Shown here one piece after another: positions 43,391-55,419 of a stretch of DNA of 64,000 nucleotides. The position numbers were made by a program, and so were the translations under genes. How positions within the stretch are numbered: the first letter of the stretch is position 1; every line of letters starts with the position of its first letter. Below the pieces are notes generated by a model that saw only the letters and a list, made by a program, of their open reading frames with translations, had not been told where the DNA came from and searched no databases. Source of the stretch: Ovis canadensis (taxonomy: Eukaryota > Chordata > Mammalia > Artiodactyla > Bovidae); the NCBI RefSeq assembly GCF_042477335.2, contig NC_091255.1:24406501-24470500 (forward strand). Reading direction: 5' to 3'.

Positions 43391-44299
43391 CAGATCATCA
43401 GACCCCTCTGAGGCAGGAAAAGGTGTGGCTGAGGGTGACAGCTAGCATCAGCCTTTGTTCAGTACTTGTGTGTGCTCAGTCGTGTCCTTGGTCCGCTGAT
43501 AACCCATTTTCTAGATTTCAGGGGAGCATTGATCTGGGGTGTCTGAAAAAGGTGGGCGTAGCTCTGCCAGGAACTAGCATGCCTTGTTTTAAGTACTGAA
43601 TTTAGTTTTTTCAACAAAAGGGCTCTGTGGCCAGGGAAGCTTAAGGAAAATCTGAGTGAAACAAAACTGTCTGCTTTGCTTTTCTTTCTACTTTTCTTTT
43701 CTTTGCAGGACTTATCAGTACCTTTACTCTGGCTGACATGCCCTGTGAATCTCCAGTGATGTTCCTTCTCAGCCAAGAACCATGTGATACCCCAGAGCAA
43801 ACTTTTGGGAATTATCCACTCCAGGAATAGCATGAGATACAGCCTTTTAGAACAGTGTCCCCACCTTTTTATACATGAGTATATCAAACATAGTCATATC
43901 AGACCAGGCATTTTAAAGCTGATTCTTCCCAACAACGATTTCCCAGAACCCTTGGATTTTATAGGAAAAAAAAAAAATTTGAAGAGGGATTTCCCATTTA
44001 AAATCATGGAAAGGCCAAAATCTTGCAATAACCACTCTTAAGAGCGGGTCACTAGGCTAGTTACCCTGCTTTCAAATACATTATGATGTTAAGAAAGTTG
44101 AAAAGAGGAGAAAGATAAAGGGGCAGTGGATTTAAGCAGGGCGAGGTCAGAGGATTATTGGTCCAAGAATGACTGAACTGGCATCCTGGGGACCTCATGG
44201 TGCTAGTGAGGAAATGGGCCCAGAGATGGCAGAGAACTTACCCAAAGTAAAACAGGAGCACCAGACAGGGGGAGGTCCAGGGATCTCTCTCCCAGACCT
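43391..44299. other. Intronic, no feature seen
   Basis: Unique sequence. Confidence 0.4.
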
Positions 44300-44505
44300 T
44301 GGCCTGGGAGTCAGGGGGAGCCGGGCCCAGCTCTGGCTCTGCCATCCACAGAATGGAATAGTAGACACTGCCGCTCCCTTCCTCTGTAAATGGGTGATGC
44401 CAGTCCCCACCGCACAGGGCTACCATCAGGATTTGGTGGGATAAAGGCTATCACATGCTTAGCCTAGCGCTTGACGGTGTAATCTGTGTTTAATAAATGT
44501 AAGCT
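44300..44505 (+). mobile_element. MIR SINE
   Basis: 'cagctctggctctgccatccacag', 'cttcctctgtaaatgggtgatgcc' and 'tgtttaataaatgtaagctatt' in MIR order. Confidence 0.7.
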
Positions 44506-45004
44506 ATTAAAAGCCAGGTTCATAAATATCGCATCCTCATAGTTTACAGGCCCTTGGACTCTGGGGGAGGGATTACACATCACTCAGCAGGTTGATTTTT
44601 TTTTTTTTCTTGGTGATTCTTCTCCTTTTGGTTCACTCAGTTCACTTTGTCGGGGAGCCCAGGAGATTGCAATTTAAGGAACCACCTGTGAACATTAAAA
44701 AAGAACTAGCCCACCCCTCACTGACCACGTCAGAATTTCTGGGATGCCTTCAGTGCATTTGACTTTGACAGCTCCCTGGGAAGTTCCGCTGTGCAGCCAG
44801 AACAGAGTCACCCCCAGACCACCTCCTCTACTGACCTGGGCCCCCACTCCCCAACCCAGCTTTCAGTGAAACAGGAAAGAAGCCGACTCTGACTCTTGCT
44901 TTTTGCAGGGCACCAAGAAATACTGGGTCCAGAGTGCTGGAAGCGATACTATTAATAACTTGTTCAGCTAACACCCAGTCTGAGTGCTGAAATGACCCCA
45001 CTCA
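44506..45004. other. Intronic, no feature seen
   Basis: Unique sequence with a T-run at 44,597-44,608. Confidence 0.4.
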
Positions 45005-45095
45005 TGTGAGGTTGTTGGGCAGGGACTTTTACCCCTGCCCCCATTTTACCGATGAGAAAGGTGAAGTGGCTTGCCTGGGGTCCTGAGATGCATAA
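45005..45095 (-). mobile_element. MIR SINE fragment
   Basis: 'ccattttaccgatgagaaaggtgaagtggcttgcctggggtcc' is antisense MIR core. Confidence 0.7.
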
Positions 45096-45604
45096 ATAGG
45101 CCCTTGCTCTCCTAGGGCATTAAATACCTGTGCTTTGCAGGGGAAAGCAGTTGGTGTACAGCAGGTGGCCAGCGGTGGTCTCAGAGAAGCTGCGTGTCTC
45201 TCCTCGCCTCCCTCCACTTCCCCTGCTGGTGGTGGACTCCAGGAAGCTCTCGATGGCAGGGGTTACTGGAAACTCACAAGTGGGGCCTCTCAATAGGGAT
45301 GCGGAGGCGGGCATAGCAGAATTGCTCCGTCAGACTGTGTCACCCCCATCCCCACCCCTGCATAAACTCACACAGGTCAGATGTGTTAATTAATTCTTCA
45401 CAGCCACGGTCTGAGCCTCTTACCACCTATTTCCTTCTTCCCTGTTTCTTTCCTTCCTTCTCTTTGCTTTTTGTCCTCCCCTTCTCAAACATGTACTGAA
45501 AGTGTGCAAAGCACGAGGCACCCTATGAGCCTCAGAGTGTGATGCTGCTGACCCGCATCATAGGACCTCTTCATGGCTGTCAGTGTGCCCTCCGTGCCAA
45601 GAGC
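45096..45604. other. Intronic, no feature seen
   Basis: Unique sequence. Confidence 0.4.
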
Positions 45605-45740
45605 CTTCCCGCATTTAATTCTTAAGCCACCACATGAGATAGGATCTGATTATAATCCCTTTTTTTAGATGAATAAGTCTGAGGTTCAGAGAGGTTGGAT
45701 GACTTCCCTGTGGTCACACAGCAAGAATAAGACAGCTGGC
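45605..45740 (-). mobile_element. MIR SINE
   Basis: 'gatgaataagtctgaggttcagagaggttggatgacttccctgtggtcacacagcaag' is a clear antisense MIR. Confidence 0.8.
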
Positions 45741-46716
45741 ATTTGGATTTGTGAGGAGGGTTGGCATTCTTTGCCCAAAGCCTGGAAAGCTTAGCGCAAG
45801 ACACACTTGGAGCCCATAGATCCTCAAGTCTGCACTCTGCATACCCCGTCCTTCATCATCTGTCATGATGCCTTCCTTGAATGGCACAGGTTCCCACATT
45901 CTGTTTTGAGTCCAGCTGCCCTCCCTGTAGAGGATGTCAGGTGATATCCGACTCCTCCTTGGAGCTGTTGGCATCATCTGGCTGGAGAAACAGCAGGGGA
46001 GTGGAGGTGTCGGGCTGACCCCCAAGAAGGGGAAGGAATGTGTCCAGGCTGAGAAGGGTCCCTGCACCCCATCTCTCCTTTCTTGATTCTACGTAGTTAT
46101 TTGTGGAGCAGAACTGATTGCTATGTGACTGGTTTGGGAATGGAGTAAGGCTAATGGTCTGGAGAGAGAAAGGGCTCACACATCCTCAACCAAACTGAAA
46201 CCCCTGGCTATGGACCCATGTTGGCTGGAGCTCAGAATAAATGAGAGACTGTTCTAGTGGTCGGGGGGAGCACCAGCGATCATCTCCTTTTTTTTTTTTT
46301 TTTTTTGCTTTTCAGAGTTCAGAATGAAGTTAAGGAGAGAGAAGCAGATACGAGGGTTGGAGACAGAATCAGGAGGACAGGAGACGGGAGATAAGGAGAT
46401 GAAGAGACCTAAACCTGGCAATAGCCAGGCCTCATTTCTAGTGGGAGAAGCCCTGATTCTCTTTCTGATGTCTTGCTACTGACACCTAATGTGTGGGGCT
46501 TTGCCTCGCACCAGCCAGTGCTTCAGTTCTTGGGACCCCAATGGGGTGTCCTTCAATTCCATCCAGTTCAGTTCTGACTCTAACTACTGGACATAGTGCA
46601 GGCCTCCAGCTTAAGAGCTCCATCCCACGAGACCGCCCCCCATCTCAGACGCCACTCCAAGTCCTGGCTTCCTCTGAGACGAATGGGCCTTGAATTAAGG
46701 TTCCCACCATTTTGTT
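45741..46716. other. Intronic, T-run only
   Basis: A 20-21 T run at 46,286-46,306; otherwise unique, no gene. Confidence 0.4.
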
Positions 46717-46717
46717 C

Positions 46718-46937
46718 AGAGGCTTCCCAAGTGGCTCAAAGGGGTAAAGAATCTGCCTGCCAACGCAGGAGACTCAGGTTCAATCCCTTGGTCAGGAAGA
46801 TTCCCTGGAGAAGGAAACGGCCACCCACTCCAGCATTCTTGCCTGGGAAATCCCATGGACAGAGGAGCCAGGTGGGCTACAGTCCGTGGGGTCACAAAGA
46901 GTCAGACACGCCTTAGGGCCTGAGCGCACACACATCG
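46718..46937 (+). mobile_element. Bov-tA SINE
   Basis: 'gaggcttcccaagtggctcaaaggggtaaag' to 'cagacacgccttagggcctgagc'. 'ttttgttcag' on both flanks is the target-site duplication. Confidence 0.95.
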
Positions 46938-46944
46938 TTTTTGT

Positions 46945-47190
46945 TCAGGTTTGATAATTTGCTATAATGGTTCATAGGACTCAGGAAAACTTTCCTTGCT
47001 ATTCCCAATTTATGATAAAGGATAGGAACTCATACAGCCGAATGGAGGAGCTGCATAGAGCAAGGACTGGCGGGGAGGAGCACGGAGCTTCTGGGCCCTC
47101 CTGGGTGACCCCCTGTTCTCCTGAAGGTGATCACTAACTTGGGAGGCCCCCATCTCTGGCTGCTGAGGGTTTGTTCCCCGGGATATGGGG
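46945..47190 (+). mobile_element. Possible ancient LTR-like repeat
   Basis: 'gataatttgctataatggttcataggactcaggaaaac' and 'gaggagctgcatagagcaaggactgg' resemble a dispersed mammalian repeat, family unresolved. Confidence 0.4.
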
Positions 47191-48090
47191 TGCCCAGGCC
47201 CAGCTGCAGCCTCCTAGTGTTGGGTGTTCATCTGCGGGGGTAGCTGACAGCTCAAATGGATGATCCTTGTGTCCTGGGCTTAGACTTTGGCTGCAGATGA
47301 ACGTCGCAGCCTGTCTGATCAGTGCTTTGTGGAACACCTTCCTCGTGGTGGTTTAGGGCCAGGGCTCTCCCTGCGTACAGTGGCCCTACCTGCGCCCCGG
47401 CCTTCGGTCCTCCCCCGGGTCCCCCGTGTCTCGCCACAGGACAGCGGAGGAGATACACCAGCTCTCGGGTGTGCCGGTCAGAGCTGACCCACTTCTCTGC
47501 CTTCACACTCTGCTGAGCAGAAAACTCCGTCCCAGGGCCCCATTCAGCACACAGTGGGGGCTGAGACACGCTATCCAGCTGTGACCCCAGGAGGGGGAAA
47601 TGCCTCGGAGGGCTTACCGATGCCTCTGTCAAGTGCTCCCTGACCTCTGCCATCAAGCTTCACGCGTCTGGATTCCCACTGGCTCCTCAGCACCCAGCTA
47701 CCCTCCACCCATGTCCAGGTGCCTGTGACTGAGCGAAGGAATCAGGCATGAGAACATGATTCCACGGCAGGCTATGTGTGGGGCTGTGAGCCGGTCCCAC
47801 GATTGTGCCGTGCCTCAGTTTCCCCCTTGGTGAGATGGGGATGACTATCTCTACAGATCGTGGTGACTCGTTCATTAAATCACACGGAGGAGGAGCCGAG
47901 GTGTCTGCGGCAGCGGCAGTGACCCCACTAGAGCAGCCCTGCTCTGTATTTTGAGCATCCTTTCTGGCTGGTGCTCTGGTCTCCTGGAGGTCCCGTGAGC
48001 CACCTGGTGTCCTGTCATACATCCCTTTACTGATGAAAACATCTGGGGAGAGTTCTGTCGAGTTGGTGTTACCCCCAAGGACTACATCCG
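47191..48090. other. Intronic, no feature seen
   Basis: Unique, CpG-containing stretch at 47,300-47,480. Overlapping ORFs on both strands are compositional. Confidence 0.4.
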
Positions 48091-48098
48091 GACCTTCA

Positions 48099-48218
48099 TT
48101 TGTGGGATTTCCCTGGAGGTCCAGTGGTCAAGACTCTACCTTCCAGTGCAGAGGCCTCGGGTTCCATCCCTGGTCAGAGATCTAGGATCCCACACGCAGA
48201 GGGATGCAGCTAAAAAAA
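48099..48218 (+). mobile_element. CHR-like tRNA-derived SINE
   Basis: 'gggatttccctggaggtccagtggtcaagactctacc' to 'gatgcagctaaaaaaa'. GACCTTCA at 48,091-48,098 and 48,219-48,226 is the target-site duplication. Confidence 0.92.
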
Positions 48219-48226
48219 GACCTTCA

Positions 48227-49004
48227 GTTGTTTCCTGATCAAGGACAAGGTCATGATGTCTCACCATCTCCATCCTGCTATAATTCAAATAACAATGATA
48301 CAAAGCAAAGTCACACACACACACACAGAGCCCCGACCGTGTACTTGGATGGGTGCTCGGCTTCTGGGCTATGCTAATGGCAAGGCCTGGCCAGCCGGTA
48401 GACAGACTGTGGCCTGACGTGGGGACAGACGAGGGGCCAGACACATGGAGTGGAGTGTCAGGGGTGCGGTGGGGAGGGGCACGCTGAGGAACAAGCGTGC
48501 AAATCTGCTCTAGGACTCAGGGAAGGCTTTGCAAGGGAAGTTACTCTAATTACAAAGGAAGGTGTTTTCCAGACCTCGGAAGAAAGGCCATTATCAGCAG
48601 AGGAGATGACATACGTAGTTCCCCTGTCCCTGAAAGATCTGGGGGGTAATTAGAATGTAAATTGTGACTTGGGGAGGACTGAAAACTGAGGCTGGACAGG
48701 CCAGCCATGGACAGATCAATGGGATCATTGCTCATGAAGTTAAGAGGTTTGAACTTTATTGAGAAGGCATGGAGAATTCATTGAAAGAATAGAAATAGAG
48801 ACATGGTATCACCAGCTTTCTCTAGCATTGCCCAGGGATATGCATCAGAGAGGGGTCAACAGACCTCTTGTGAGACTCTCATAGTAATCTGGATTTTAAA
48901 AGTGCTATTGTACAGATCAATGATGCCTAGGTGCATGAAGCAGCTTTTAAACTGCTTAGAAAGTGTGTTAAATATTATCGTCTCAGCAGGTGATAATACC
49001 CATT
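48227..49004. other. Intronic, short (CA)n only
   Basis: A CA run at 48,312-48,327; otherwise unique. Confidence 0.4.
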
Positions 49005-49170
49005 GAGCTTCTTCGAGGTTTCAGGCACTGTGTGAAGCACTTTCCATGTATTATCATGTTTACTTAAGCTCTGCGCCTCAATTTCCTTACCTGTGAAATG
49101 GTGAGAAAAATAACGCCAACTTTACCAAGTTGCTGTGATAGCAACTGACTTAGATAGAATAAAGAGCTTC
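49005..49170 (-). mobile_element. MIR-like SINE, orientation unsure
   Basis: 'tgtgtgaagcactttccatgtattatcatg' and 'cctcaatttccttacctgtgaaatggtgag' are MIR-like blocks in an unusual order; possibly two fragments. Confidence 0.45.
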
Positions 49171-50466
49171 TCTAAAGAGCTGTGAATGATCCCTGGCCCA
49201 AGGAACCTTTCATAAAAGCCAGGGTGACAGCAATCCTAGGAGGTAAGAGTCCATGGTGGAATTTCAGAGATGGGAAAGCGGAGGTGTGCGAGACTGCTCC
49301 GGTTATACGGGGCGGCTCCAGGGTTCAGAGCTAGACGCTCATGGCTGTTGGCTCCAGGCTCGCAGCCGATACCCGACCTCTGTGTTCACTGTTGCTGTCA
49401 TCATGACAGAGATCTGAGTGAGAAGCAGGCCTCTGACTCAGGTGACTCCTAGGGACATCTCCATTGAACAAAGGATGCTTGCAAGAAGCTGACTGCCATT
49501 CCCGTGAGTCAGCTCCCTACCACCCTGAAAAGTCTAAGGGGTTCCGTTGGGTTTCTGGGTCATGGCACCAGTTTGATTTGAGCTCAGGAGCTCCATCTAG
49601 GTGGCACAGCCACTGAGCCAGTCTAGAACCCACCCACACGGCTGAGAGTCTTCTCTCTGGTTCTAGGATCAGCAGCAGTTATCTTAGCCCGCAGGGTTGT
49701 CTGTTGGAGAGGGCCACATTCCAGGGGATTCTAGATTCTTCTCTCATTGGCTGGCTGAGGCTCACCTCTGCCAGCTTGGAGCAGTGGCATCACTGGCTGC
49801 CCAGAGAACTGTTGACTGGGGGCAGTGAAGTCAGGCCCCATGAATTTTTGATAGACTCCCCTCCTGAAGACATCAGCGTGCCCTTGAAGGTGGATAATTG
49901 AAATTCAGATTTGGATATTCTATTACTTGGCGATATTCTTTATGAGGCAGCTTTGTGTTTCCCAGTGACTCGGTTGCAGCTTTAGTGACTCCATTATGGA
50001 GAAATATATTGATTTGTCAGGGTGGCGTCAGGGGCGCTGCTCTGATGAAAATTGATTTATCTCTCCCCGAGCAGCTTGTGTTTTTAATTCATCCTTGCCT
50101 CCAACAAGGCACAGGGTGGGTTTGTGTGTGTGAGGAGGGTGCCTCCACTCTCAGGCTTCTGTTCACCACCAGACCCTGAAAATAAGGCTCAGGGTGCAGC
50201 CCAGGCTCCGGTTTGATGTTCTGTGCTGAGGTTGATAAAATAGCTCCCCATTCGCCTCTGCTGGTGTTGATAACATTTGTGTTCAGTCTTTCCCTTCTCT
50301 GACACAGACACCCGTAGCTGGGTGTGACGGATGGGGACTGTAGCTCCCTCGACCACGGGACGATGGCTTTCTGTCTCTCCCTTTGACAAGAAGCAAGTCG
50401 ATACTGAAGTGGCAAGTGGAACTGGAGAGGTTTCCATTTCCTTTCTGATGAACTGCGGGCAATGAC
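49171..50466. other. Intronic, no feature seen
   Basis: Unique sequence. Confidence 0.4.
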
Positions 50467-50468
50467 TT

Positions 50469-50762
50469 TTTTTTTTTTTATTTTTTTTTTAATTTTTAGT
50501 TTTTTATTTTTTAAATTTTAAAATCTTTAATTCTTACATGCATTCCCAAACATGAACCCCCCTCCCACCTCCCTCCCCAGAACATCTTTCTGGGTCATCC
50601 CCATGCACCAGCCCCAAGCATGCTGCATCCTGCGTCAGACATAGACTGGCGATTCAATTCACATGATAGTATACATGTTAGAATGTCATTCTCCCAAATC
50701 ATCCCACCCTCTCCCTCTCCCTCTGAGTCCAAAAGTCCGTTATACACATCTGTGTCTCTTTC
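50469..50762 (-). mobile_element. Young L1 3' end, 5'-truncated
   Basis: T-rich start, then 'aaatctttaattcttacatgcattcccaaacatgaaccc' through 'ccctctgagtccaaaagtccgttatacacatctgtgtctctt'. Little diverged, a ruminant L1 in reverse. Confidence 0.9.
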
Positions 50763-51687
50763 CAATTGTGAGACTTCTCCAGTGTTCAATAGCTCGTCCC
50801 TTCATTCATCCCAGCCAGTGGGATGGCGTCTGGGTGCCTGGCCTAGGCTGTCTCCTCTGCCACCTTCTAGCTGAGTGTGGTGGGCAGTGATATCATCTCT
50901 CTGAGTCAGCCTCCTTGATCATAATGGGAAGATAATGATGCTAAATGGATAGGATTGGTGAGAGGAGGGAAGGAAATGATGCATGTAAGTTCTTAGCACA
51001 TGGCCTGGCCCCACACAATAAAAATAAGGGTTGAAAGTCAATAAGTAAAGTAAACAGAATACAATGGGATCATTATGTGTTGGGCTCCTGCTCTGTGATT
51101 ATGTTGGCTTTGGTGAGACAGATGGTTCCTGCACCCGAAGAGCTCAGTCTAGGGATAGAAACGTGCTGGATCAAGGTGAATAGCATGAAAGTATAGAGAG
51201 AGCATCCAGTTGAGAGTGGGAGGGGGAAGGTTCAGAAAGGACTTCCAGAACCAAGTGATGTCTCAGCTCCTTTCAAAGTAGGAGCTGAAGTTGGATAAGG
51301 GAAGAAAAGGAGTAGAGTTGAAGGCAGAGGCAATGGTATGTGAAGGCCCTTATTGTTTAGACAAGTCATTGATGCTGGAATATTTCAGTAGGCTTGGAAC
51401 AAAGAGGGTGCATGAGCTTGGGGGTAGGAGGTGATTCTAGAACGATGATTGTAGTCCTCGTTGTGAAGGGTCTTGAGCTAAATAGAGATGCTTAAACATG
51501 TTTGTCAATGTCTTGAAGACTCAGAGGCACCATTACAGGGATTTAATCAAGGAAAAACATGATACTTTGGAAAATGTCTCCGACAGCAGGGTGGATGATG
51601 GATTGGAGGGACACCTAAGCTTGATGGAACCTGTAACAGGAACACCCACTTGAAGATTTTTTTAAAAAAATATAATCCAGGTATGGA
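50763..51687. other. Intronic, no feature seen
   Basis: Unique sequence. Confidence 0.4.
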
Positions 51688-51770
51688 TGGATAGGGAGGC
51701 CTGGTGTGCTGCGATTCATGGGGTCGCAAAGAGTTGGACACGACTGAGCGACTGAACTGACTGAACTGAA
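51688..51770 (+). mobile_element. BovB 3' tip
   Basis: 'gggaggcctggtgtgctgcgattcatggggtcgcaaagagttggacacgactgagcg' followed by 'actgaactgactgaactgaac'. Confidence 0.88.
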
Positions 51771-51934
51771 CAAAAGAAAGACTAAATTAAGGGTGTGATG
51801 ACTGGAATAAGTCAGAGAAGGTAGATAGGAGAGACAGGATGGGAGGGCGTGTTGGCTGGGATGGAGACTGAAGAGACAGAGGAGGCCAGGTCACTCCAGT
51901 GGCTGGAAGGACACTGGGTATGTTAGTTTCCAAG

Positions 51935-52360
51935 GGGGTGCCCTAACAAAGTTCTCTACACTGGGTGGTTTCAAGCAACAGAAATTTACTGGCTAGGTTC
52001 TAGAGGCTAGAAGTCCAAAGTGTGGAAAGAGTCCTACTTCCTCTGTAATCTGTAGGGAAGAGCCCATCCTGGCTTCTCCTAGCTTCTGGGGTTTACCGGA
52101 ATTCCTTGGCATTCCCTGGCTCTAGGCGCATACCACCATCTCCATCGTCACATGGCCTTCTCCTTCCTGTGTATTCACCCTATCCTTTTAGGGACATCAG
52201 TCATGTTGGATTAGGGTCCCACCCGATTCCAGCATGACCTTGTCTTAACTAACACATCTGCAATGACCCTATTTCCAAATAAAGTCACAGTGGAGGTTTT
52301 GGGGTCCAGAACTTCCAGTCTACTGACTGGAATACATACACAATTCTTAACAATCCAACC
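51935..52360 (+). mobile_element. Ancient dispersed repeat, about 420 bp
   Basis: 'gccctaacaaagttctctacactgggtggtttcaagcaacagaaatttac', 'gttctagaggctagaagtccaaag', 'tcacatggccttctccttcctgtg' and 'caatgaccctatttccaaataaagtcac' match a very common mammalian repeat that I do not name with confidence. Confidence 0.65.
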
Positions 52361-52416
52361 TCCAACTCCCCAAATTAATATCCATCCCTCACGAAAATAT
52401 ATTCATCCTACCCTAA

Positions 52417-52502
52417 GGAAAGTGAAAGTGAAGTCGCTCAGTCGTGTCCGACTCAGCGACCCCATGGACTGCAGCCCACCAGGCGCCTCCGTCCATGGGA
52501 TT
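52417..52502 (-). mobile_element. Bov-A fragment, 86 bp
   Basis: Severely truncated antisense SINE. Perfect 15-bp target-site duplication TTCATCCTACCCTAA at 52,402-52,416 and 52,503-52,517. Confidence 0.95.
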
Positions 52503-52599
52503 TTCATCCTACCCTAACATCCCCCCAAAGTCTCAATCATCCCAGCATTAACTCGATCTCATCTAAGTGAGACGTGTGTGCATGAGAACATGCACAGAC

Positions 52600-52630
52600 A
52601 CACAGACACACACACACACACACACATACA
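52600..52630. repeat. (CA)n microsatellite
   Basis: About 13 CA units with interruptions. Confidence 0.93.
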
Positions 52631-52805
52631 CGATATGGTGTCAGATTCCCACTGTGCTGGAAAATAAGCCGAAGGAGCAAGTGGGAGAGATAGGAAGACT
52701 GAAAAGGTTTCAGTTTTGGTTGTCGAGTTAGTATCTCTCATGAGACACCACGTGGAAGCTGGGTACTGCATGTTCTTATAGAGATTACAGTTGGATATCA
52801 TGCAG

Positions 52806-53063
52806 TCTTTTAAAAATATTTTATTTACTTATTTTTTTGGCTTGCCTAGAAAATTCCATGGACAGAAAAGCCTGGTGCAGGAAGCGTGGTGGACAGAGAA
52901 GTCCATGGGGTTGAAGAGTCAGACACAGCTGAGCACACACACACACACAGGTCTTAGTTGCAACATGTGGGGACCTAGTTCTCTGACCAGGAATTGAACC
53001 CAGGCTCTCTGCATGGGCATGCAGAGTCTTAGCCTTCATTTTCTCTGGAGCACCAGGAAAGCC
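52806..53063 (-). mobile_element. CHR-type SINE split by a Bov-A insertion
   Basis: Antisense CHR tail at 52,806-52,843 and head at 52,950-53,063 ('gaccaggaattgaacccaggc' to 'ggagcaccaggaaagcc'). Confidence 0.8.
52844..52948 (+). mobile_element. Bov-A fragment nested in CHR
   Basis: 'tgcctagaaaattccatggacag' to 'gaagagtcagacacagctgagc' then a CA run. Inserted within the CHR SINE, so it is younger. Confidence 0.85.
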
Positions 53064-53445
53064 TGGAAACCATATATTCTTGCGGGTCGTTGGATACCTG
53101 TAAGAAATGAGTGTGCCTCTTGTTCTGAGGTGAATTTGGAGAAGAAAGGTAGATGGAATGATGATGGATCACGGCAGTGAAGACATGGAGCAGCAGTTGC
53201 CCCATTCACTGGATATTATTTCTTGGTGCTCACCTTACATCAAGTATCCTGGGGGACTTCAAGATACACCTGCCACAAATCTCATCCTCGAAGAGCTTAC
53301 AGTCATAATGGGATTTGTGGCTGGACCAGAACTTACAGTCCACAAACAGCTGCAAGGCAAGATAGTAATAAAAAGTATTGACCACCAGGAGACGTGATAA
53401 ATTGCTGTGGGAATTCACAGAGAGTAGATGCGCTCTCTTCCAGAA
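53064..53445. other. Intronic, no feature seen
   Basis: Unique sequence. Confidence 0.4.
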
Positions 53446-53465
53446 GTGTGTGTGTGCGTGCGCGC

Positions 53466-53518
<53 letters not shown>
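53446..53518. repeat. (TG)n(CG)n(TG)n microsatellite, 73 bp
   Basis: TG units, about 11 CG units at 53,460-53,480, then about 19 TG units and a (GAG)n end. The longest Z-DNA-prone run in the window. Confidence 0.97.
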
Positions 53519-53519
<1 letters not shown>

Positions 53520-53804
53520 GAGGAGGAGGAGGGGAATTCAAAGAGGAACTGATTCTAGAGCTGGGCTTGGAAGAATGGGTCATACTTGGGCAAGTGGTGA
53601 TGGGGTCAGGGTGGTTGATTTTGCAGGCACACAGGAGAAATGAGAAGGAGGTCATCTAAACACTATCCTAGGAACGTAAGGCATTTAAATTAAGTATGAA
53701 AGTCAAACTGCATATATTTTGGTATAAAAAATCAGGGGAACAAAGCAGCATTTTCATTTACCTTACTAGATGCATTAGCATTATATAGAAGAGGATCCTG
53801 TTAT
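53519..53804. other. Intronic, no feature seen
   Basis: Unique sequence. Confidence 0.35.
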
Positions 53805-53930
53805 TTCCACTTTCAGATGAGGAAATAGAGGCTTAGCAGAATTGAATAGCATGTCAAGTTCACAGAGTTAGTAAAAGGTAGAGCTGGAACTCAAACTGAT
53901 GTTCCTTTGACTCCAAAACCATGGTGTTTC
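53805..53930 (-). mobile_element. MIR SINE
   Basis: 'cagatgaggaaatagaggcttagcagaattgaatagcatgtcaagttcacagagttag' is antisense MIR. Confidence 0.8.
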
Positions 53931-54837
53931 TGGTGTATCTGCATTATTATTCCTGTCCCTTTATACAACATCCTGATTCATACTTGCTTCCTTAGTAAAA
54001 CTAGCCCAGAAGAAAATCTATGGGGGGGGGCAAGATGAGGAAAGCGGACAGGGGCAGTTTATAGGGGGACCTTTTTCTGATTCCAAGGGAAACATCTTTT
54101 CTGCTGCGGATCCTCTGGCTTCTAGTGTGAAGGCTGAGGAGTGGGCAAGAATAATTTTCTGCCTAAGAGAGTCCCACAGAAGATCATCAGGCTGTTTACA
54201 CGGTGGATGCGGCCAGGGCAGCATGGATGCCTGTCCATGTTCAAGGTCACTTTGGGCTGCTGCATAACTCTGGGCTTGGACAGCACAACCTTAGGGCACC
54301 CATTCCCTGGACTGAAGCCAAACAGTCTAGACATCTCACAAGGGACCTGCAGAGAAGACTTAGGATTCACAGAAGTAAGGACGTACTTCACCTGCGTTCA
54401 GAGGAGGAGGTGGCTCGGCTGCCAGGTCAGATGGTCTTGCTCTATTTCCTGACCCTGACCGGCAGCCTCTCCAGGACTGAGGACCCGGCCAGAGACCCAT
54501 GAGCAATCATCACAAGCCCATCTCATGTCCGGGACCCTGGCCAGAGGCACATCCTGCCGACATGACCAGGAGCCTGGTCTGTATGTAAGGGGCAGGGGTG
54601 CTTTACGACTGCACTGCCTCAGCCATGATGGGATCTTCTGGAAGAAGCCTAGACACGGGAAGCTGTAGGAAATTGGTCCTTGTCTGCTGAAGATGTCTCC
54701 ATACCAAGTAATAATAATATTTTTAAAGGAAAAAGTATACTGTTAACCATGTTCCTTTGTGAGTTCTTCCTATGTACCTGACACTATTCTAAACATCTTA
54801 AATTCAGTAACTCATCTAATCCCTCGCTACTCTGTTG
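53931..54837. other. Intronic, no feature seen
   Basis: Unique sequence; overlapping ORFs at 54,141-54,502 on the + strand have no family. Confidence 0.4.
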
Positions 54838-55033
54838 TGCTGGGTGTCGTGTCTGACTCTGAGACCCTGTGGGCTGTAGCCCTCTGGGCTCCTCTGTCCA
54901 TGGGATTTCCCAGGCAAGAACACTGGAGTGGGTTGCCATTTCCTACTCCAGGGAACCTTCCTACCCAGGGATTGAATCCTCGTTTCCTGCGTTGGCAGGC
55001 AGATTCTTTATTGCTGTGCCACTTGGAAAGCCC
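54838..55033 (-). mobile_element. Bov-tA SINE
   Basis: Antisense, 'gctgggtgtcgtgtctgactc' to 'ctttattgctgtgccacttggaaagccc'. Related 'gctactctgttg' and 'gctacgctattg' flank it. Confidence 0.92.
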
Positions 55034-55039
55034 ACTGCT

Positions 55040-55200
55040 ACGCTATTGGATGGATGCTATTAGTATACCCATTTTATAGATAATAATTGAGGCTCAAGAG
55101 AGATTAAATAAACTGCCTATGATTACACTGTCTGTTAGTGATGAGGGGAGATTTGAACCCAGGACTTCCTGATCTTGGAGCATATACTCTTAACCACTAG
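55040..55200 (-). mobile_element. MIR SINE
   Basis: 'cccattttatagataataattgaggctcaagagagattaaataaactgcc' and 'gatttgaacccaggacttcctgatc' are antisense MIR. Confidence 0.82.
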
Positions 55201-55419
55201 CTTCCTCACCTTGACACTCAGCGTGACTCAGGGGAGCCCCAAGCTGGCAGCCAAAGGGAGAGTCTCAAAGCCTCACGGAGACTCTCTCAGGTCCTAACTA
55301 AGACATCACATTAGCGGGTGTCATTCTAGGGCATTGTGGAGCTCTTGTTCATTCCAAGGCCAGGGCAGAGCAATGTCCTTGAAGCTGATGGGAGACACGC
55401 CCCTTGCTGTTGTGTATCC
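55201..55419. other. Intronic, no feature seen
   Basis: Unique sequence. Confidence 0.3.
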
